From: Bacteroidota bacterium
GTDB lineage: Bacteria; Bacteroidota; Bacteroidia; Bacteroidales; UBA10428
Assembly: GCA_029268165.1 (NCBI GenBank)
Contig: JAJUGM010000170.1
Location: forward strand, 1-7,001
DNA: 7,001 nt
Reading direction: 5' to 3'
Of this stretch, positions 6,502 through 7,001 are shown one piece after another. Positions within the stretch are counted from its first letter, which is position 1. Each line of letters starts with the position of its first letter. The position numbers and the translations under genes were made by a program. The notes under the pieces were generated by a model. It was not told where the DNA came from, did not search any database, and was given only the letters and a program-made list of their open reading frames with translations.

Positions 6502-7001
6502 ATGAAACATCAGATCATAGTTATTATTTTAATAAATTCACTCATTGCTTCAGGTCAATTCACAGATAATCAATTCATATTACCTTCTGATTCATTAAAA
6601 GGCATATGGTATAATCACCATGCACACAAAGCATTCAATAATAATCAATTAGACCGGGCGATAGAGCTGGCAGAATGGTCAGTAAGTGCCATTATTGAAG
6701 AAGAAAATCCCGAGATTTACATTGATAATTTTCTCATAATAGCAGGAGTTTATAAAAAGAAACAACAAAACGAAAAGGCCATTAATTATTATATAAAAGT
6801 AGCGGCGTTGTTTGAAAAATATAAAAAGGGCAATGAATTAAAACAGGTTTATCAGGAGATTGCTGATTATTATATGAGTCAGTATGCGTATTTCAAGGCT
6901 CTGGAATATTATGAAAAGGCTTTGAATATCAATGAAGGAACTGAGGATCCAATAATCATCAAAAACGCCGGAATATGTCATTTTCATCTGACACAATACC
7001 A
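6502..7001 (+). CDS. Exported TPR-repeat protein, 3' end missing
   Basis: The ATG lies 7 bases after the receptor's stop codon, and the frame stays open to the window end (166 codons visible). The start MKHQIIVIILINSLIASGQ is a signal peptide with probable cleavage after Gly18, which supports this ATG and an extracytoplasmic location for at least the N-terminal part. Tetratricopeptide-like helix pairs follow at about 34-67 (AFNNNQLDRAIELAEWSV), 74-107 (VYKKKQQNEKAINYYIKVA), 114-147 (YMSQYAYFKALEYYEKALNI) and the beginning of a fourth from 151. TPRs mediate protein-protein contacts. In Bacteroidota such exported TPR arrays often sit ahead of a transmembrane helix and a histidine kinase, phosphatase or DNA-binding output domain, but the remainder is outside the window, so the full role is open. 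The short gap suggests co-translation with the receptor. Confidence 0.8.
   Translation, partial: MKHQIIVIILINSLIASGQFTDNQFILPSDSLKGIWYNHHAHKAFNNNQLDRAIELAEWSVSAIIEEENPEIYIDNFLIIAGVYKKKQQNEKAINYYIKVAALFEKYKKGNELKQVYQEIADYYMSQYAYFKALEYYEKALNINEGTEDPIIIKNAGICHFHLTQY

Noticed and set aside
4131..7001. Idea that the receptor is part of a SusC/SusD polysaccharide-utilisation locus
   Set aside because: The receptor lacks the N-terminal carboxypeptidase-like extension typical of SusC, and the next gene is a TPR protein with an ordinary signal peptide and no lipobox, not a SusD lipoprotein.

Overview
The window is AT-rich, and every gene I can support lies on the + strand. It most likely comes from a member of the Bacteroidota. 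Supporting signs are a promoter ahead of asnB that fits the Bacteroidota pattern (TTG, 18-base spacer, TAnnTTTG), the lack of convincing Shine-Dalgarno sequences before the start codons, and a lipoprotein followed by a TonB-dependent outer-membrane receptor. Genus or species cannot be assigned from this sequence.

Layout. Bases 1-876 are the 3' part of a YegS/DgkB-type lipid (diacylglycerol) kinase gene whose start lies outside the window. After 164 intergenic bases comes a complete asnB (1041-2708), a glutamine-hydrolysing asparagine synthetase with all expected catalytic motifs. The gap before asnB holds a good promoter and, at the predicted transcription start, an interrupted palindrome that looks like an operator. 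A 151-base gap follows, containing two hairpins, one of them just ahead of the next start codon. Then three genes run closely together: a two-domain thiol-redox lipoprotein (2860-4062), a TonB-dependent receptor (4131-6494, after 68 bases), and the 5' part of an exported TPR-repeat protein (6502 to the window end, after only 7 bases).

How the genes relate. The lipid kinase and asnB are housekeeping genes with no obvious functional link to the rest. The last three look like one transcription unit for the cell envelope: a lipid-anchored protein combining a peroxiredoxin-like domain with a TlpA-like thioredoxin domain, an outer-membrane transporter of unknown substrate, and a periplasmic (or membrane-anchored) TPR protein cut off by the window end. 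No SusD-like gene follows the receptor, and the receptor lacks a SusC-type N-terminal extension, so this is not a classical glycan-utilisation locus. The most notable points are the fused redox lipoprotein and its place beside the receptor, and the dyad over the asnB start site. There are no RNA genes, insertion sequences or CRISPR arrays that I can see, and no gene-free stretch exceeds 164 bases.
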